Source: Palleronia pontilimi
Lineage (GTDB): Bacteria > Pseudomonadota > Alphaproteobacteria > Rhodobacterales > Rhodobacteraceae
NCBI RefSeq assembly: GCF_016412875.1
Contig: NZ_JAEKPD010000015.1
Span: 1 to 64,000 of the forward strand
Reading direction: 5' to 3'
DNA: 64,000 nucleotides
In this document: piece after piece, positions 16,691 through 25,687 of the stretch
How positions within the stretch are numbered: the stretch's first letter is position 1
Layout of the letters: every line of letters begins with the position of its first letter
Notes under the pieces: model-generated
The model's input: only the letters and a program-made list of their open reading frames with translations
What the model was told of the DNA's origin: nothing
Database searches by the model: none
Made by a program: the position numbers and the translations under genes

Positions 16691-17320
16691 ATGGATACTT
16701 CGGACACCGCGCCAGATCACGACCACAACCTGACCCAGGTGCTCGAACGGCTCGACAGCCTGACCGACCGCAAGACCGTGTCCGTGCGCGAAGTCCTTGA
16801 CCGTTTCGGGGCGACCGCGTTTCTGCCGGTCCTGATGATCCCGGCCCTTCTGGTGACATCGCCGCTCAGCGGCGTTCCCCTGTTTTCAACCATCTGCGGC
16901 CTGTCCATCGGGACGATCGCGCTGCAACTTCTGCTGGGCCGCGACCATCTTTGGCTTCCCGACACGGTGATGCGCCGCACGATCGAGGGCGTCGAGCTGC
17001 ACAACGCGCTGAAGAAGATGTCGAAAGCCGCGCGCTGGATGGACGGGCACACCCGCCGCAGGTTGAGCGTGCTGACAGGACGGGCGGGGCAGAAGGTGGT
17101 CTATCTGGCCTGCACGATCGGCGGCTTCTCCATGCCGCTGTTGGAGATCATCCCGTTTTCGTCCTCGGGGATGGGGTTTGCCATCCTGTCGATGTGCCTG
17201 GGATTGCTGGCCGTGGATGGCATCTTCATCCTGCTGGGTCTCGTCGTCATGGGGGGTGTCGCGACGATCCCGGTCTTCGTCTATTCGGGCGTCTCGGGGC
17301 TGTTCGCCAGCATTTCTTGA
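16691..17320 (+). CDS. ExoD family membrane protein
   Basis: The 209-residue protein belongs to the ExoD family, named for a Rhizobium gene affecting exopolysaccharide production and alkaline tolerance; the biochemical role is unknown. It has a cytoplasmic N-terminus (LERLDSLTDRKTVSVREVLDRFGATAFL). Paired membrane helices follow around PVLMIPALLVTSPLSGVP, then a central soluble loop containing RTIEG and RWMDGHTRRRL, and C-terminal helices. The start at 16691 was chosen over upstream codons lacking a ribosome site. A second ExoD homologue lies at 38465-39037. Confidence 0.85.
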   Translation: MDTSDTAPDHDHNLTQVLERLDSLTDRKTVSVREVLDRFGATAFLPVLMIPALLVTSPLSGVPLFSTICGLSIGTIALQLLLGRDHLWLPDTVMRRTIEGVELHNALKKMSKAARWMDGHTRRRLSVLTGRAGQKVVYLACTIGGFSMPLLEIIPFSSSGMGFAILSMCLGLLAVDGIFILLGLVVMGGVATIPVFVYSGVSGLFASIS

Positions 17321-17377
17321 TCTTCCCGTGACGCGACGATACGCTGCGCCGCAGCATATGGCGGGAGGATCCACGAT

Positions 17378-18001
17378 TTGGCACATGTTTTGACGGTTGC
17401 CCAGCAAAAGGGCGGGTCTGGCAAGACGACGCTTGCGGCGAATCTGGCCGTCGCCCTGACGCGCGCGGGCCACGCGGTGGCGGTTCTGGACACCGACCCG
17501 CAGGGCTCGCTGGGGCGCTGGTTCATGACACGGCGCGAAGCGGGGATCGAGGACATGGACTTCGCCACCGCCAGCGCCTGGGGTGTCAGCTACGAATGCG
17601 ACAAGCTGAAGAAGACCAACGATTTCGTCATCGTCGATACGCCGCCCAAGGTGGATTCGGACCTGCGCCCCGCGCTGCGGTCCAGCGACATGATCCTGGT
17701 GCCCGTGGCCACGTCCCAGGTCGATCTGTGGGCCGTGGATTCGGTGCTGGACATGGCCGACCGGCTGAAGAAGCCCACCATGATCGTGCTCAACCGCTTC
17801 AAGAAGGGGACACGGGTGGGCGACGAGATCGACGCCGCCCTGAAGGATAGCGGAGCGGACCGGGCGCGGACGGTGCTGGGAAACCGCGTCGTCTATGTCG
17901 AAACGCTGGGGCAGGGCCGGGGCGTGCTGGAGCGCGGCAAGGGCGCCTGGAGCACCGAGGTCGAAGCCCTGCGTGACGAGATCCTGGCCAGCCTGACATG
18001 A
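17378..18001 (+). CDS. ParA/MinD-type ATPase without a ParB partner
   Basis: The 207-residue ATPase has a deviant Walker A motif KGGSGKTT at residues 11-18 (with the signature Lys11) and Walker B in FVIVDTPPK. It starts at TTG, 11 bases after GGGAGG. Such proteins position plasmids, chromosomes or protein assemblies by binding DNA or membranes in their ATP state. No parB or other partner is adjacent, and there is no HTH domain. It is thus closer to the orphan ParA group that positions cellular cargo. It ends at a shared terminator with the cold-shock gene. Confidence 0.85.
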   Translation: MAHVLTVAQQKGGSGKTTLAANLAVALTRAGHAVAVLDTDPQGSLGRWFMTRREAGIEDMDFATASAWGVSYECDKLKKTNDFVIVDTPPKVDSDLRPALRSSDMILVPVATSQVDLWAVDSVLDMADRLKKPTMIVLNRFKKGTRVGDEIDAALKDSGADRARTVLGNRVVYVETLGQGRGVLERGKGAWSTEVEALRDEILASLT

Positions 18002-18004
18002 AAA

Positions 18005-18030
18005 AAAGGCGCGGTGGATGCCGCGCCTTT
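18005..18030. terminator. bidirectional rho-independent terminator
   Basis: AAAGGCGCGG and CCGCGCCTTT form a perfect 10-bp stem with a 6-base loop. It is flanked by a run of A on the left and T on the right. It ends both the parA-like gene (plus) and the convergent cold-shock gene (minus). Confidence 0.85.
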
Positions 18031-18054
18031 CTCTATCGATCGTAAGGGGTTGGC

Positions 18055-18261
18055 TTACGCCAGCGCCAGGTTCGTCGCCGATTCGCGACCGTCGCGGCCG
18101 GTTTCCAGGTCGAAGGTGACCTTCTGGTCGTCCTGCAGGCCGGTCAGGCCGGCACGCTCGACGGCCGAGATGTGCACGAACACGTCCTTGCCGCCGCTTT
18201 CGGGTGCGATGAAGCCGAAGCCCTTGGTGGTGTTGAACCATTTCACTGTGCCGTTGGCCAT
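18055..18261 (-). CDS. cold-shock protein (CspA family)
   Basis: This 68-residue single cold-shock domain binds single-stranded RNA/DNA and melts RNA structure. RNP1 (KGFGFI, residues 13-18) and RNP2 (DVFVHI) are intact. The start at 18261 follows AGGAGA. The first conserved residues MANGTVKWFN begin there, so the longer upstream frame is not real. The region upstream (18262 to about 18430) has no gene and could be a structured 5' leader like those of cspA genes, but I cannot show a thermosensor from sequence. Confidence 0.95.
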   Translation of the reverse strand: MANGTVKWFNTTKGFGFIAPESGGKDVFVHISAVERAGLTGLQDDQKVTFDLETGRDGRESATNLALA

Positions 18262-18585
18262 GTGAATTTCTCCTGTCTTTTCAGTCTGTTCGCGGAAGTG
18301 CAACAGCGTGGCGAAGTTAGCCGTAGATCGAGTACGCTGAAGCCCCGAGGGGAGAGACAGGTCGGTCGATAGAGGTCGTCTAAGCGATGTCCGTGTGACA
18401 GGGTTTGGATGATTTGGCAAGCACTTAGACCGCGTGTCGGCTCAACTCCGCCGACAGATCGGGCCGGGCAGGTGGCGCGGCGAGGGGCCTTTGCGAGGCG
18501 CGAATTGATCCGGAACAAGGTGGACCGTCAGGTTTCGTGCCATGGTATCGACACCCGCCGGCATGGAAGAAAAAGGGGGTCCGCC
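18262..18585. other. gene-free region between divergent genes; probable csp 5' leader
   Basis: There is no convincing coding sequence in these 324 bp. On the minus strand TTGCCA near 18412 is followed 17 bp later by CACACG, a weak promoter candidate. It would give the cold-shock gene a leader of about 110-120 nt. On the plus side it ends with the AAGGGGG ribosome site of the next gene. Confidence 0.35.
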
Positions 18586-18876
18586 ATGCGCTATGTGACG
18601 ATCACCACTTGGGAAATCGACGACAAGGCCGATTTCGATCTGGTCATGGAACGGGTGCGACAGCGCCGCGTCCCTGCCTTGCGAGAATTGGGCGCCGAGC
18701 GGGTGCAGATCTTGCGCACCTCCGATCGCACCATCGCCGCGGTGTCCGAATGGCCCAACAAGACCATCCGCGACGAGGCGGAAGAGTGGATCGAGAAGGT
18801 GCGCAAGGACGTGCGCCAGGTCGATCAGGGCCGTCTGACCGGCGAGATGCGCGGCGAGGTCGTGGCCGAGGCGTAG
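18586..18876 (+). CDS. conserved hypothetical protein, possible alpha/beta barrel-dimer fold
   Basis: The 96-residue soluble protein starts at 18586 after AAGGGGG. The pattern of a first strand (RYVTITTWEI), a helix (DFDLVMERVRQRRVPALRELG), a strand pair (RVQILRTSDRTIAAVSEWPN) and a final long helix fits a ferredoxin-like dimeric alpha/beta barrel. That fold is used by small monooxygenases and by many non-catalytic proteins. I see no catalytic motif and cannot assign a function. Alternating strand/helix content and a good start make it a real gene. Confidence 0.75.
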   Translation: MRYVTITTWEIDDKADFDLVMERVRQRRVPALRELGAERVQILRTSDRTIAAVSEWPNKTIRDEAEEWIEKVRKDVRQVDQGRLTGEMRGEVVAEA

Positions 18877-18935
18877 GCCACCGTTCATCAGCTTGGGCAA
18901 CGGCCGACGCAAGTCCGACCGGTCGGCGTCGCCCT

Positions 18936-19238
18936 TTATCGCGCGTTCTTGTTCTTTGCGCCTATACCGCCATGCACGGTTTGAAGCTGATCGGCGAAGC
19001 CCGGCCGCCCCTGGGCCGGATCTGCGCCAGATTGGCCCGGCGTATTCGCGATGCCGTGGATCTGTCCGCCGTTGCGCTTGCCGTTCGGATTGGCGTTGGT
19101 CCCGTCGCCCCGACCCACCTTGCTGTGGATATTGGGATGCAGCGTATCGGCGGGTGTATCGGAATTTCGCGGCGCGGCCTGCGCGATGGCAGCACTCAAC
19201 AAGACCGCGAAGGCGGCCGGAACGGCGGATCTGAGCAT
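18936..19238 (-). CDS. small secreted protein of unknown function
   Basis: The 100-residue precursor has a clear Sec signal peptide (MLRSAVPAAFAVLLSAAIAQA). The mature part is rich in Gly, Asn and Pro (HPNIHSKVGRGDGTNANPNGKRNGGQIHGIANTPGQ) with no cysteine. GGGAGAG precedes the ATG by 6 bases. The low-complexity composition suggests a disordered periplasmic or extracellular peptide. I do not recognise a family. It lies downstream of ettA on the same strand. Confidence 0.65.
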   Translation of the reverse strand: MLRSAVPAAFAVLLSAAIAQAAPRNSDTPADTLHPNIHSKVGRGDGTNANPNGKRNGGQIHGIANTPGQSGADPAQGRPGFADQLQTVHGGIGAKNKNAR

Positions 19239-19359
19239 TCAACTCTCCCAAGACGTGATGATAGATGACACGCCATGGTTGTTGAGAGCTTGGCGAATCT
19301 GCCTTGAGTAGAGCTGCGGGCGCTTAAGGACCGATTAACGGGAACCGATCCTTCGGAAG

Positions 19360-21015
19360 CTACCGCGCGAATTTCTTGAATTTCACCCGCTTGGGCTCGA
19401 GTGAATCCACGCCCAGGCGGCGCTTCTTGTCTTCCTCGTATGCTTCGAAGTTGCCCTCGAACCATTCCACTTGGGCGTTGCCCTCGAAGGCCAGGATGTG
19501 GGTGCACAGGCGGTCCAGGAAGAAGCGGTCGTGGCTGATGATGACGGCGCAGCCCGCGAAATCCTCCAGGGCGTCTTCCAGCGCGCGCAGGGTTTCCACG
19601 TCCAGGTCGTTGGTCGGCTCGTCCAGCAACAGCACGTTTCCGCCTGATTTCAGCAGCTTGGCCATGTGGACGCGGTTGCGCTCGCCGCCCGACAGGTTGC
19701 CGACCTTCTTCTGCTGGTCGCCGCCCTTGAAGTTGAAGGCGCCGCAATAGGCGCGGCTGTTCATCTGCGCGTCGCCCAGGTCGATGACCTCGCCCCCGCC
19801 CGAGATCTCTTCCCAGACAGTCGCCTGCGGGTCGAGCGAATCGCGTGACTGGTCCACGTAGGCCAGGTGGACCGTGTCGCCGAAGCTGACGGACCCTTCA
19901 TCGGGCTGCTCCTGCCCCGTCAGCATCCGGAACAAGGTGGTCTTGCCCGCGCCGTTGGGCCCGATCACGCCGACGATGCCGCCGGGCGGCAATGAGAAGG
20001 ACAGGTTCTCGACCAGCAGCTTGTCGCCCATGCCTTTTTTCAGATTCTCGACCTCGATCACCTTGGACCCCAGCCGTTCACCATTGGGGATGATGATCTG
20101 GGCCTTGCCGACGCGCTCACGCTCGGACTGGTCGGCCATTTCGTTGTATTTCGCGATGCGGGCCTTGGATTTGGCCTGACGTGCCTTGGCGCCCTGGCGC
20201 ATCCATTCCAGTTCACGCTCGAGCGTCTTTTGCTTGCTGCGATCCTCGCGGGCTTCGCGGTCCAGGCGTTTGACCTTCTGCTCCAGCCAGTCGGAATAAT
20301 TGCCCTCATAGGGAATGCCGCGTCCGCGATCGAGTTCGAGGATCCAGCCGGTGATGTCGTCCAGGAAATACCGGTCGTGGGTGACGATCAGGATCGTGCC
20401 CTTGTAATCGATCAGGTGGTTTTGCAGCCAGGCGACGGTTTCGGCGTCCAGGTGGTTGGTCGGCTCGTCCAGCAGCAGCATGTCGGGGGCTTCCAGAAGT
20501 AGCTTGCACAGCGCCACGCGGCGGGCTTCGCCGCCCGACAGGGAGGTCACGTCGGCATCGTCGGGGGGACAGCGCAGGGCCTCCATGCTGATGTCGACCT
20601 GCGCGTCCAGGTCCCACAGGTTGGCGGCGTCGATCTCGTCCTGGAGCTTGGCCATTTCGTCGGCGGTTTCGTCCGAGTAATTCATCGCCAGATCGTTGTA
20701 GCGCTCCAGCACGGCCAGTTTTTCGGCCACGCCCAGCATGACGTTTTCGCGCACGGTCAGGGCGGGGTCCAGATGCGGCTCCTGCGCCAGATAGCCGACG
20801 CGGGTGCCTTCGGCGTGCCAGGCCTCGCCGGTGAAATCCTTGTCCAGTCCGGCCATGATCTTCAGCAGCGTGGATTTGCCCGCGCCGTTGACGCCGACCA
20901 CGCCGATCTTGACGCCGGGCAGGAAGTTCAACTGGATGTTTTCGAACAGCTTCTTGCCGCCGGGGATGTTCTTGGAAACGCCGTCCATGAAATAGACGAA
21001 TTTATTGGCTGCCAT
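19360..21015 (-). CDS. ettA: energy-dependent translational throttle protein (ABC-F ATPase)
   Basis: EttA binds the ribosomal E site and gates entry into elongation according to the ATP/ADP ratio. The 551-residue protein has two ABC domains. The first has Walker [10 protein letters not shown] (residues 41-49), signature [16 protein letters not shown] and [11 protein letters not shown]. The second has [25 protein letters not shown] and [11 protein letters not shown]. An arm and a charged linker ([38 protein letters not shown], about 240-290) link them. Length and the [11 protein letters not shown]-terminus match EttA rather than Uup or YheS. It follows the deacylase gene by 65 bp on the same strand. 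Confidence 0.95.
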   Translation of the reverse strand: MAANKFVYFMDGVSKNIPGGKKLFENIQLNFLPGVKIGVVGVNGAGKSTLLKIMAGLDKDFTGEAWHAEGTRVGYLAQEPHLDPALTVRENVMLGVAEKLAVLERYNDLAMNYSDETADEMAKLQDEIDAANLWDLDAQVDISMEALRCPPDDADVTSLSGGEARRVALCKLLLEAPDMLLLDEPTNHLDAETVAWLQNHLIDYKGTILIVTHDRYFLDDITGWILELDRGRGIPYEGNYSDWLEQKVKRLDREAREDRSKQKTLERELEWMRQGAKARQAKSKARIAKYNEMADQSERERVGKAQIIIPNGERLGSKVIEVENLKKGMGDKLLVENLSFSLPPGGIVGVIGPNGAGKTTLFRMLTGQEQPDEGSVSFGDTVHLAYVDQSRDSLDPQATVWEEISGGGEVIDLGDAQMNSRAYCGAFNFKGGDQQKKVGNLSGGERNRVHMAKLLKSGGNVLLLDEPTNDLDVETLRALEDALEDFAGCAVIISHDRFFLDRLCTHILAFEGNAQVEWFEGNFEAYEEDKKRRLGVDSLEPKRVKFKKFAR

Positions 21016-21080
21016 GGGGTGCTCCGCGGATGTGCTGGAATTTGGCCCCGTTTAGCGGGGCGCGCGGGCAAGGGGAAGGG

Positions 21081-22115
21081 CTAGAGAATCTCGTCCTCGT
21101 CGAACATGGGGTCGGCTTCGATCTCGGCGGTCACGCGGGCCATCCGGGCGTCGGCATCGGCGCGGGTGGGGGCCAGGTGATAGATCGCGTCGCCCTCGTT
21201 GACGACGGGCATGGTGGCGCGACCCAGGATCAGCGCGGGCTCGGGGGCGACGATCTCGATCTCGTTCTCGCCGAACGGATCCGACACGATCGCCAGCAAG
21301 GTGCCGGTATCGACCCCTTCGCCCGCTTCCTTGAACGACCGCAACAGCCCGCCCGCGGGCGCGCGCAGCCAGCTCGATCCGGCCAGGTGCCATGGCTTCG
21401 CGCCGCGGCGGCCAAGGCCCTTGGCGCCGATCATGCCCATGTGGTGCATGACGCGCAGGATGCCCGACGCGCCGAACCGCGCCGACATCTCGTCGAACCT
21501 GAGCGCTTCGCCCGCCTCGTAAAGCAGGATATCGCAGCCCTTGTCCCGGGCGGCGGCGCGCAGGCTGCCATCGCGCAGCTTGGCGCGGATGATGACCGGC
21601 GCGCCGAAGGCCTCGGCGCGGCCGAGCGTTTCCTGGTGCTGGGCCGACACGCGGATCTGCGGCATGTTTGTGCGATGGATGGCGGCGGAATGCAGGTCGA
21701 TGCCGAAATCGCTGCGCGCGACGATCTGCGACATGAACAGGTCCGCCAGCCGGGCTGCAAGCGAACCGGCCTCGGACCCCGGGAACGAGCGATTGAGATC
21801 GCGACGGTCCGGCATATAGCGGGAATTGTTGAGAAATCCGAACGTGTTCACGATCGGCACCACGAGCAGGGTGCCCCGGATGGCGTGCACTTGTGGCTGG
21901 CGCAGCAGGCGGCGCGCGATTTCGACGCCGATGACCTCGTCACCGTGCACGGCGGCGCTGACGAACAGGGTCGGGCCCGGCCGCCGACCGTGGATCACGT
22001 GCACCGACATGGTGACGGGGGTGTGGTCGGACAGGCGCGAGACCGGAAGCTCGACCGTGCGTGAGGTGCCGGGGGCGATGTCGTGATCGCCGATGACGAA
22101 TGGGGCGCGTGGCAT
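21081..22115 (-). CDS. succinylglutamate desuccinylase/aspartoacylase family zinc deacylase
   Basis: The 344-residue protein has the M14-clan zinc fold of AstE and aspartoacylase. Zinc ligands are H57 and E60 in AAVHGDE and H142 in FGIDLHSAA. The substrate-binding arginines are in SRYMPDRRDLNRSFPG, and the C-terminal beta domain contains GEGVDTGTLLAIVSDPFGE. Family members cut N-acyl amino acids or remove C-terminal glutamate-like groups. It sits 82 bp after rimK on the same strand. I infer it might remove residues that RimK adds, but an ordinary N-acyl amino acid substrate is equally possible. Confidence 0.85.
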   Translation of the reverse strand: MPRAPFVIGDHDIAPGTSRTVELPVSRLSDHTPVTMSVHVIHGRRPGPTLFVSAAVHGDEVIGVEIARRLLRQPQVHAIRGTLLVVPIVNTFGFLNNSRYMPDRRDLNRSFPGSEAGSLAARLADLFMSQIVARSDFGIDLHSAAIHRTNMPQIRVSAQHQETLGRAEAFGAPVIIRAKLRDGSLRAAARDKGCDILLYEAGEALRFDEMSARFGASGILRVMHHMGMIGAKGLGRRGAKPWHLAGSSWLRAPAGGLLRSFKEAGEGVDTGTLLAIVSDPFGENEIEIVAPEPALILGRATMPVVNEGDAIYHLAPTRADADARMARVTAEIEADPMFDEDEIL

Positions 22116-22197
22116 GCAAAGCGTCCTAGAAAGCGGGGCTCCAGACCATCCGCGATAGCCTGGAGAAGATCATCCCGGATGATCCGGGACCCGGTGA

Positions 22198-23103
22198 TCA
22201 GCCCTTGCCGCGCGTGGCGGTCTTGCCGGGCTTGGCGTTCTTCTCGATGAATTCGATGATCTTGCCCGCGATGTCGATACCGGTGGCCTTTTCGACGCCT
22301 TCCAGCCCGGGCGACGAATTGACCTCCATCACCACGGGGCCGTGGTTGGCGCGCAGCATGTCCACGCCGCAGACGTTCAGGCCCATGGATTTGGCCGCGC
22401 GCACCGCCGTGGCGCGTTCCTCGGGCGACAGCTTGATCACGGCCGCCGACCCGCCGCGGTGCAGGTTCGACCGGAATTCGCCCTCGGCGCCCGTGCGTTT
22501 CATGGCGGCGACCACCTTGCCGCCCACCACCAGCGCGCGGATATCCGTGCCGCCGGCTTCCTTGATGAATTCCTGCACCATGATGTTCACGTTGGCGCCG
22601 CGGAATGCCTCGATCACCGACTTGGCGCTGCGATCCGTGTCGGCCAGCACGACGCCGATGCCTTGCGTGCCTTCCAGCAGCTTGATCACCGTGGGCGCAC
22701 CGCCCGCGATCTTCAGCACCTCTTCGGTCTGCTTGGGGTCATGGGCGAAGGTCGTCACCGGCAGACCGATGCCGTCGCGCGCCATCAGCTGCATCGAGCG
22801 CAGCTTGTCGCGCGACCGCCCGATGGCCACGGACTCGTTCACCGGATAGGTGCCCATCACTTCGAACTGGCGCAGCACGGCCAGCCCGTAGAACGTGACC
22901 GACGCGCCTATGCGCGGGATCACGGCGTCGTACTTGGGCAGCAGCGCGCCGTTGTAATAGATCTCGGGCCGACGCGAGGCGATGTTCATGTAGCAGCCCA
23001 GCGTCTTGATGATGTCCAGCTCGTGGCCGCGCTCTTGCGCCGCCTCTTTCAGTCGCTGGTGCGAGTAGAGATTGGCGTTCTGCGCCATCATTGCGATTTT
23101 CAT
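22198..23103 (-). CDS. rimK: RimK-type ATP-grasp glutamate ligase
   Basis: RimK adds alpha-linked glutamate residues to the C-terminus of ribosomal protein S6 and, in vitro, makes poly-glutamate. The 301-residue sequence shows the RimK N-domain ([29 protein letters not shown]) and the ATP-grasp domain with [14 protein letters not shown]. The [25 protein letters not shown] segment and the metal ligands in [24 protein letters not shown] are also present. The protein ends in a lysine-rich tail ([13 protein letters not shown]). It lies between ggt and the deacylase on one strand, so the genes are probably cotranscribed. Confidence 0.9.
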   Translation of the reverse strand: MKIAMMAQNANLYSHQRLKEAAQERGHELDIIKTLGCYMNIASRRPEIYYNGALLPKYDAVIPRIGASVTFYGLAVLRQFEVMGTYPVNESVAIGRSRDKLRSMQLMARDGIGLPVTTFAHDPKQTEEVLKIAGGAPTVIKLLEGTQGIGVVLADTDRSAKSVIEAFRGANVNIMVQEFIKEAGGTDIRALVVGGKVVAAMKRTGAEGEFRSNLHRGGSAAVIKLSPEERATAVRAAKSMGLNVCGVDMLRANHGPVVMEVNSSPGLEGVEKATGIDIAGKIIEFIEKNAKPGKTATRGKG

Positions 23104-23147
23104 GTCGGGTCCTTTGGGTGGCCGGGCGGAATGCCCGGCCGGTGGGC

Positions 23148-24941
23148 CTATTCGCCCAGTGCGATGCCTTCACGGCGGGGATCGGCGCCGCCCTGCAATC
23201 CACCATCGGTGATGCGGATGGCGTGCAGGCCAGATGTCAGGTCGCGGATATTCGTTTCATATCCGATCTCTTGCAAGGCGCTTTCCAGCTCGGCGGCCGA
23301 GGTGCCTTCTTCCAGGTCGAAGGTGCCGAAGCGGTTGACCAGGTGCGGCGCCGCAAGCGCCTGCTGCACGTCCATGTCCCAGTCCATGTGGTTGATGATC
23401 GCCTGCGCCACGTAGCCAATGATGCGGCTGCCGCCCGGCGAGCCGATCACCAGGTAGGGTGCGCCATCCTGCATCACGATGGTGGGCGCCATGGACGAGC
23501 GGGGGCGCTTGCCCGGCTCGACCCGGTTGGCGATGGGATAGCCCTCGGAATGGGTCGAGAAGCTGAAATCGGTCAGTTCGTTGTTCAGCAGAAAGCCGCC
23601 CGGCGCGAACAGGCGCGAGCCGAAGCCGTTCTCGATGGTCGTGGTCATCGACAGCGCGTTGCCGTCCGCATCGACGATCGAGATATGCGACGTCGAGGGC
23701 AGTTCGATCGCGTCACCGTCGCCGTAGCGCAGGGCGTGCGACCATTCCGGCGCGCCCGCGCTGACCTCGTCCAGTGCCTCGGATCCGCCCAGCTGTGCCG
23801 CGCGGCCCTTCAGGTAGTCGGGGTTCACCAGCCCCTCGGTCGGCATGGGCACGAAATCGCTATCGGCCATGTAGCGGCCCCGGTCCGCGAAGGCGAGCCG
23901 CGAGGCGTCGCCGATCAGCCGCCAGGCCTGCGGGTCGTCGGGCGACATCTCGCCCAGTTCGTAGGCGTCGAGCATCCCCAGGATCTGGCCCACGGTCAGC
24001 GCGCCCGACGATGGCGGGCCCATGCCGCATACTTCGGCGCCGCGATAGGGCGCGCAAACGGCGGGGCGTTCCACGGTGTCGTAGATCGCCAGATCCGTCA
24101 TCGACAGCGTGCCGGGACTGCCGGCGGCATTCTGCACCGTGTCGACGATCCCTTGCGCGATCTCGCCGGTGTAAAAGGCGTCCGACCCGGTCTCGGCCAG
24201 CGCGCGCAGCGTGGCGGCATAGGCGGGGTTCTGCAGCGTGTCACCCGCGGCGATCGCGGTGCCGCCGGGGAAGAAATAGCTGGCCGCGCTTTCGATGGTG
24301 CCGAGGTATTCGTCCTCGGCCACCAGCGTGGCCAGTCGCGGCGACACGGGGAAGCCGTCTTCCGCCAGCCCGATCGCATCGGTGAACAGGCTGGACCATT
24401 CGGCGCGGCCCCACATCTGGTGCGCGCGCTCCATCAGCTTCGGGGTGCCCGGCGTACCGACCGACCGGCCGCCTACCACCGCGTCCCAGAAGCCCATGGG
24501 CTCGCCATCCTGCTGGAACAGCTGCGGCGTGACGTCCAGCGGCGCGGTTTCGCGGCCGTCCAGCGTCGTCAGCACACCTTGCGTGGCGTCGTAATAGACC
24601 AGGAACGCGCCGCCCCCCAGGCCCGAGCTCTGCGGCTCGACCAGGCCCAGCACCGCCTGCACGGCCACCATGGCGTCCGCCGCGCTGCCGCCGTCGCGCA
24701 GCACCTTGGCACCGGCTTCCACGGCCAGCGGATTGGCGGCGGCGACCATCCAGTCCTGCGCCTCGGTCGGCCGACCCGCGTCCTTGGCCGCCAGTGCCGC
24801 TTGCGCGGCTTCGGACAGGTCCGCGTCGAATCCCGCGCCTTCGGACGCGGCTTCGGGGTCCACCGCGTCGGCGGTCTGCTGGGCGTGAAGGGCGGTGGCG
24901 GTCAGGAAACCGGCGACGGTAAGGGCAAGGAAGCGGGTCAT
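23148..24941 (-). CDS. ggt: gamma-glutamyltransferase
   Basis: The enzyme hydrolyses or transfers the gamma-glutamyl group of glutathione in the periplasm. The 597-residue precursor has a signal peptide ([20 protein letters not shown]). The large-subunit motif [21 protein letters not shown] carries the conserved Arg environment later in DGRETAP. The autocatalytic cleavage site precedes the catalytic Thr in [12 protein letters not shown] (about residue 417), and GSPGGSRII forms the oxyanion region. I chose 24941 because it begins the signal peptide after GAGGA; the frame extends further but without a ribosome site. Confidence 0.93.
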   Translation of the reverse strand: MTRFLALTVAGFLTATALHAQQTADAVDPEAASEGAGFDADLSEAAQAALAAKDAGRPTEAQDWMVAAANPLAVEAGAKVLRDGGSAADAMVAVQAVLGLVEPQSSGLGGGAFLVYYDATQGVLTTLDGRETAPLDVTPQLFQQDGEPMGFWDAVVGGRSVGTPGTPKLMERAHQMWGRAEWSSLFTDAIGLAEDGFPVSPRLATLVAEDEYLGTIESAASYFFPGGTAIAAGDTLQNPAYAATLRALAETGSDAFYTGEIAQGIVDTVQNAAGSPGTLSMTDLAIYDTVERPAVCAPYRGAEVCGMGPPSSGALTVGQILGMLDAYELGEMSPDDPQAWRLIGDASRLAFADRGRYMADSDFVPMPTEGLVNPDYLKGRAAQLGGSEALDEVSAGAPEWSHALRYGDGDAIELPSTSHISIVDADGNALSMTTTIENGFGSRLFAPGGFLLNNELTDFSFSTHSEGYPIANRVEPGKRPRSSMAPTIVMQDGAPYLVIGSPGGSRIIGYVAQAIINHMDWDMDVQQALAAPHLVNRFGTFDLEEGTSAAELESALQEIGYETNIRDLTSGLHAIRITDGGLQGGADPRREGIALGE

Positions 24942-25010
24942 GGAAATATCCTCTTCGGGGGGAAGGTGGGCAAAGTCTATCGCGCGGCCGGACCGACGCA
25001 AGGCCGGGGT

Positions 25011-25565
25011 TCAGTACGGATCGGGCGTATCGGGATCGCGCTTGGCCGCGTCCTCGGCCTGCTCGAGCATCCGCTCGGCGTCGTCCCGCTCGCCGCGGCC
25101 GACCACGTTGAAGGGGCGTTCGATCATGCGGTTATAGGCTTCGAAGAACAGCTCCATGTCCCAGGCGAAGCCGTCGCGCATGTCCGACAGCGTGTCCACG
25201 TGGGCGAAGATGCGCGACATATTGGCGACGGCCACCACCCGGTCGTTTCGGGCCATTTCGCCGCCTTCGTCGTTTTCCATCTTCAGCACGCCGATCAGCC
25301 GCGCCTCGATCAGCGCGCCCGCGGGCACCGAGCCGTCGGTGATCAGCACGATGTCCAGCGCGTCGCCGTCTTCCGCCAGCGTATTGGGGACATAGCCGAA
25401 GCTGAACGGAAACCGCATGCCTTCGGGCAGTTCCAGCCCGATCCGAAACAGGCCCGACGCGTCCACATCGTATTTGTGGCGGCTGTCCTTGGGGGTCTCG
25501 ACGAAGACGTTGATCGCGCCGTCTTCGGTGCGGGACGTGACTTTCTCGAGGGCTTGCAGAAACAT
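25011..25565 (-). CDS. inorganic pyrophosphatase-family protein
   Basis: The 184-residue soluble protein matches family I inorganic pyrophosphatases, which split PPi to drive biosynthesis. It contains the signature aspartates in EDGDALDIVLITD, and before that the strand-rich segment FSFGYVPNTLAEDG equivalent to the canonical 'YGFIPGTL..DGDPLD'. The late segment AHVDTLSDM matches the usual 'dI.Dlp' region. The C-terminal tail (RGERDDAERMLEQAEDAAKRD) is charged. Differences from housekeeping Ppa suggest a divergent paralogue. It lies just upstream of ggt on the same strand. Confidence 0.8.
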   Translation of the reverse strand: MFLQALEKVTSRTEDGAINVFVETPKDSRHKYDVDASGLFRIGLELPEGMRFPFSFGYVPNTLAEDGDALDIVLITDGSVPAGALIEARLIGVLKMENDEGGEMARNDRVVAVANMSRIFAHVDTLSDMRDGFAWDMELFFEAYNRMIERPFNVVGRGERDDAERMLEQAEDAAKRDPDTPDPY

Positions 25566-25687
25566 GGGCGGCGTCCTTCAGGTTGCGTTGCAGGGACAGC
25601 CCCCGGGGGGCGGAATGGTTCCGCCCTTGCGCCGCAGGTACGGGCCCGCGGATGGGTCGGCCGGGACATCCCGGCCGACCGGCGCGT

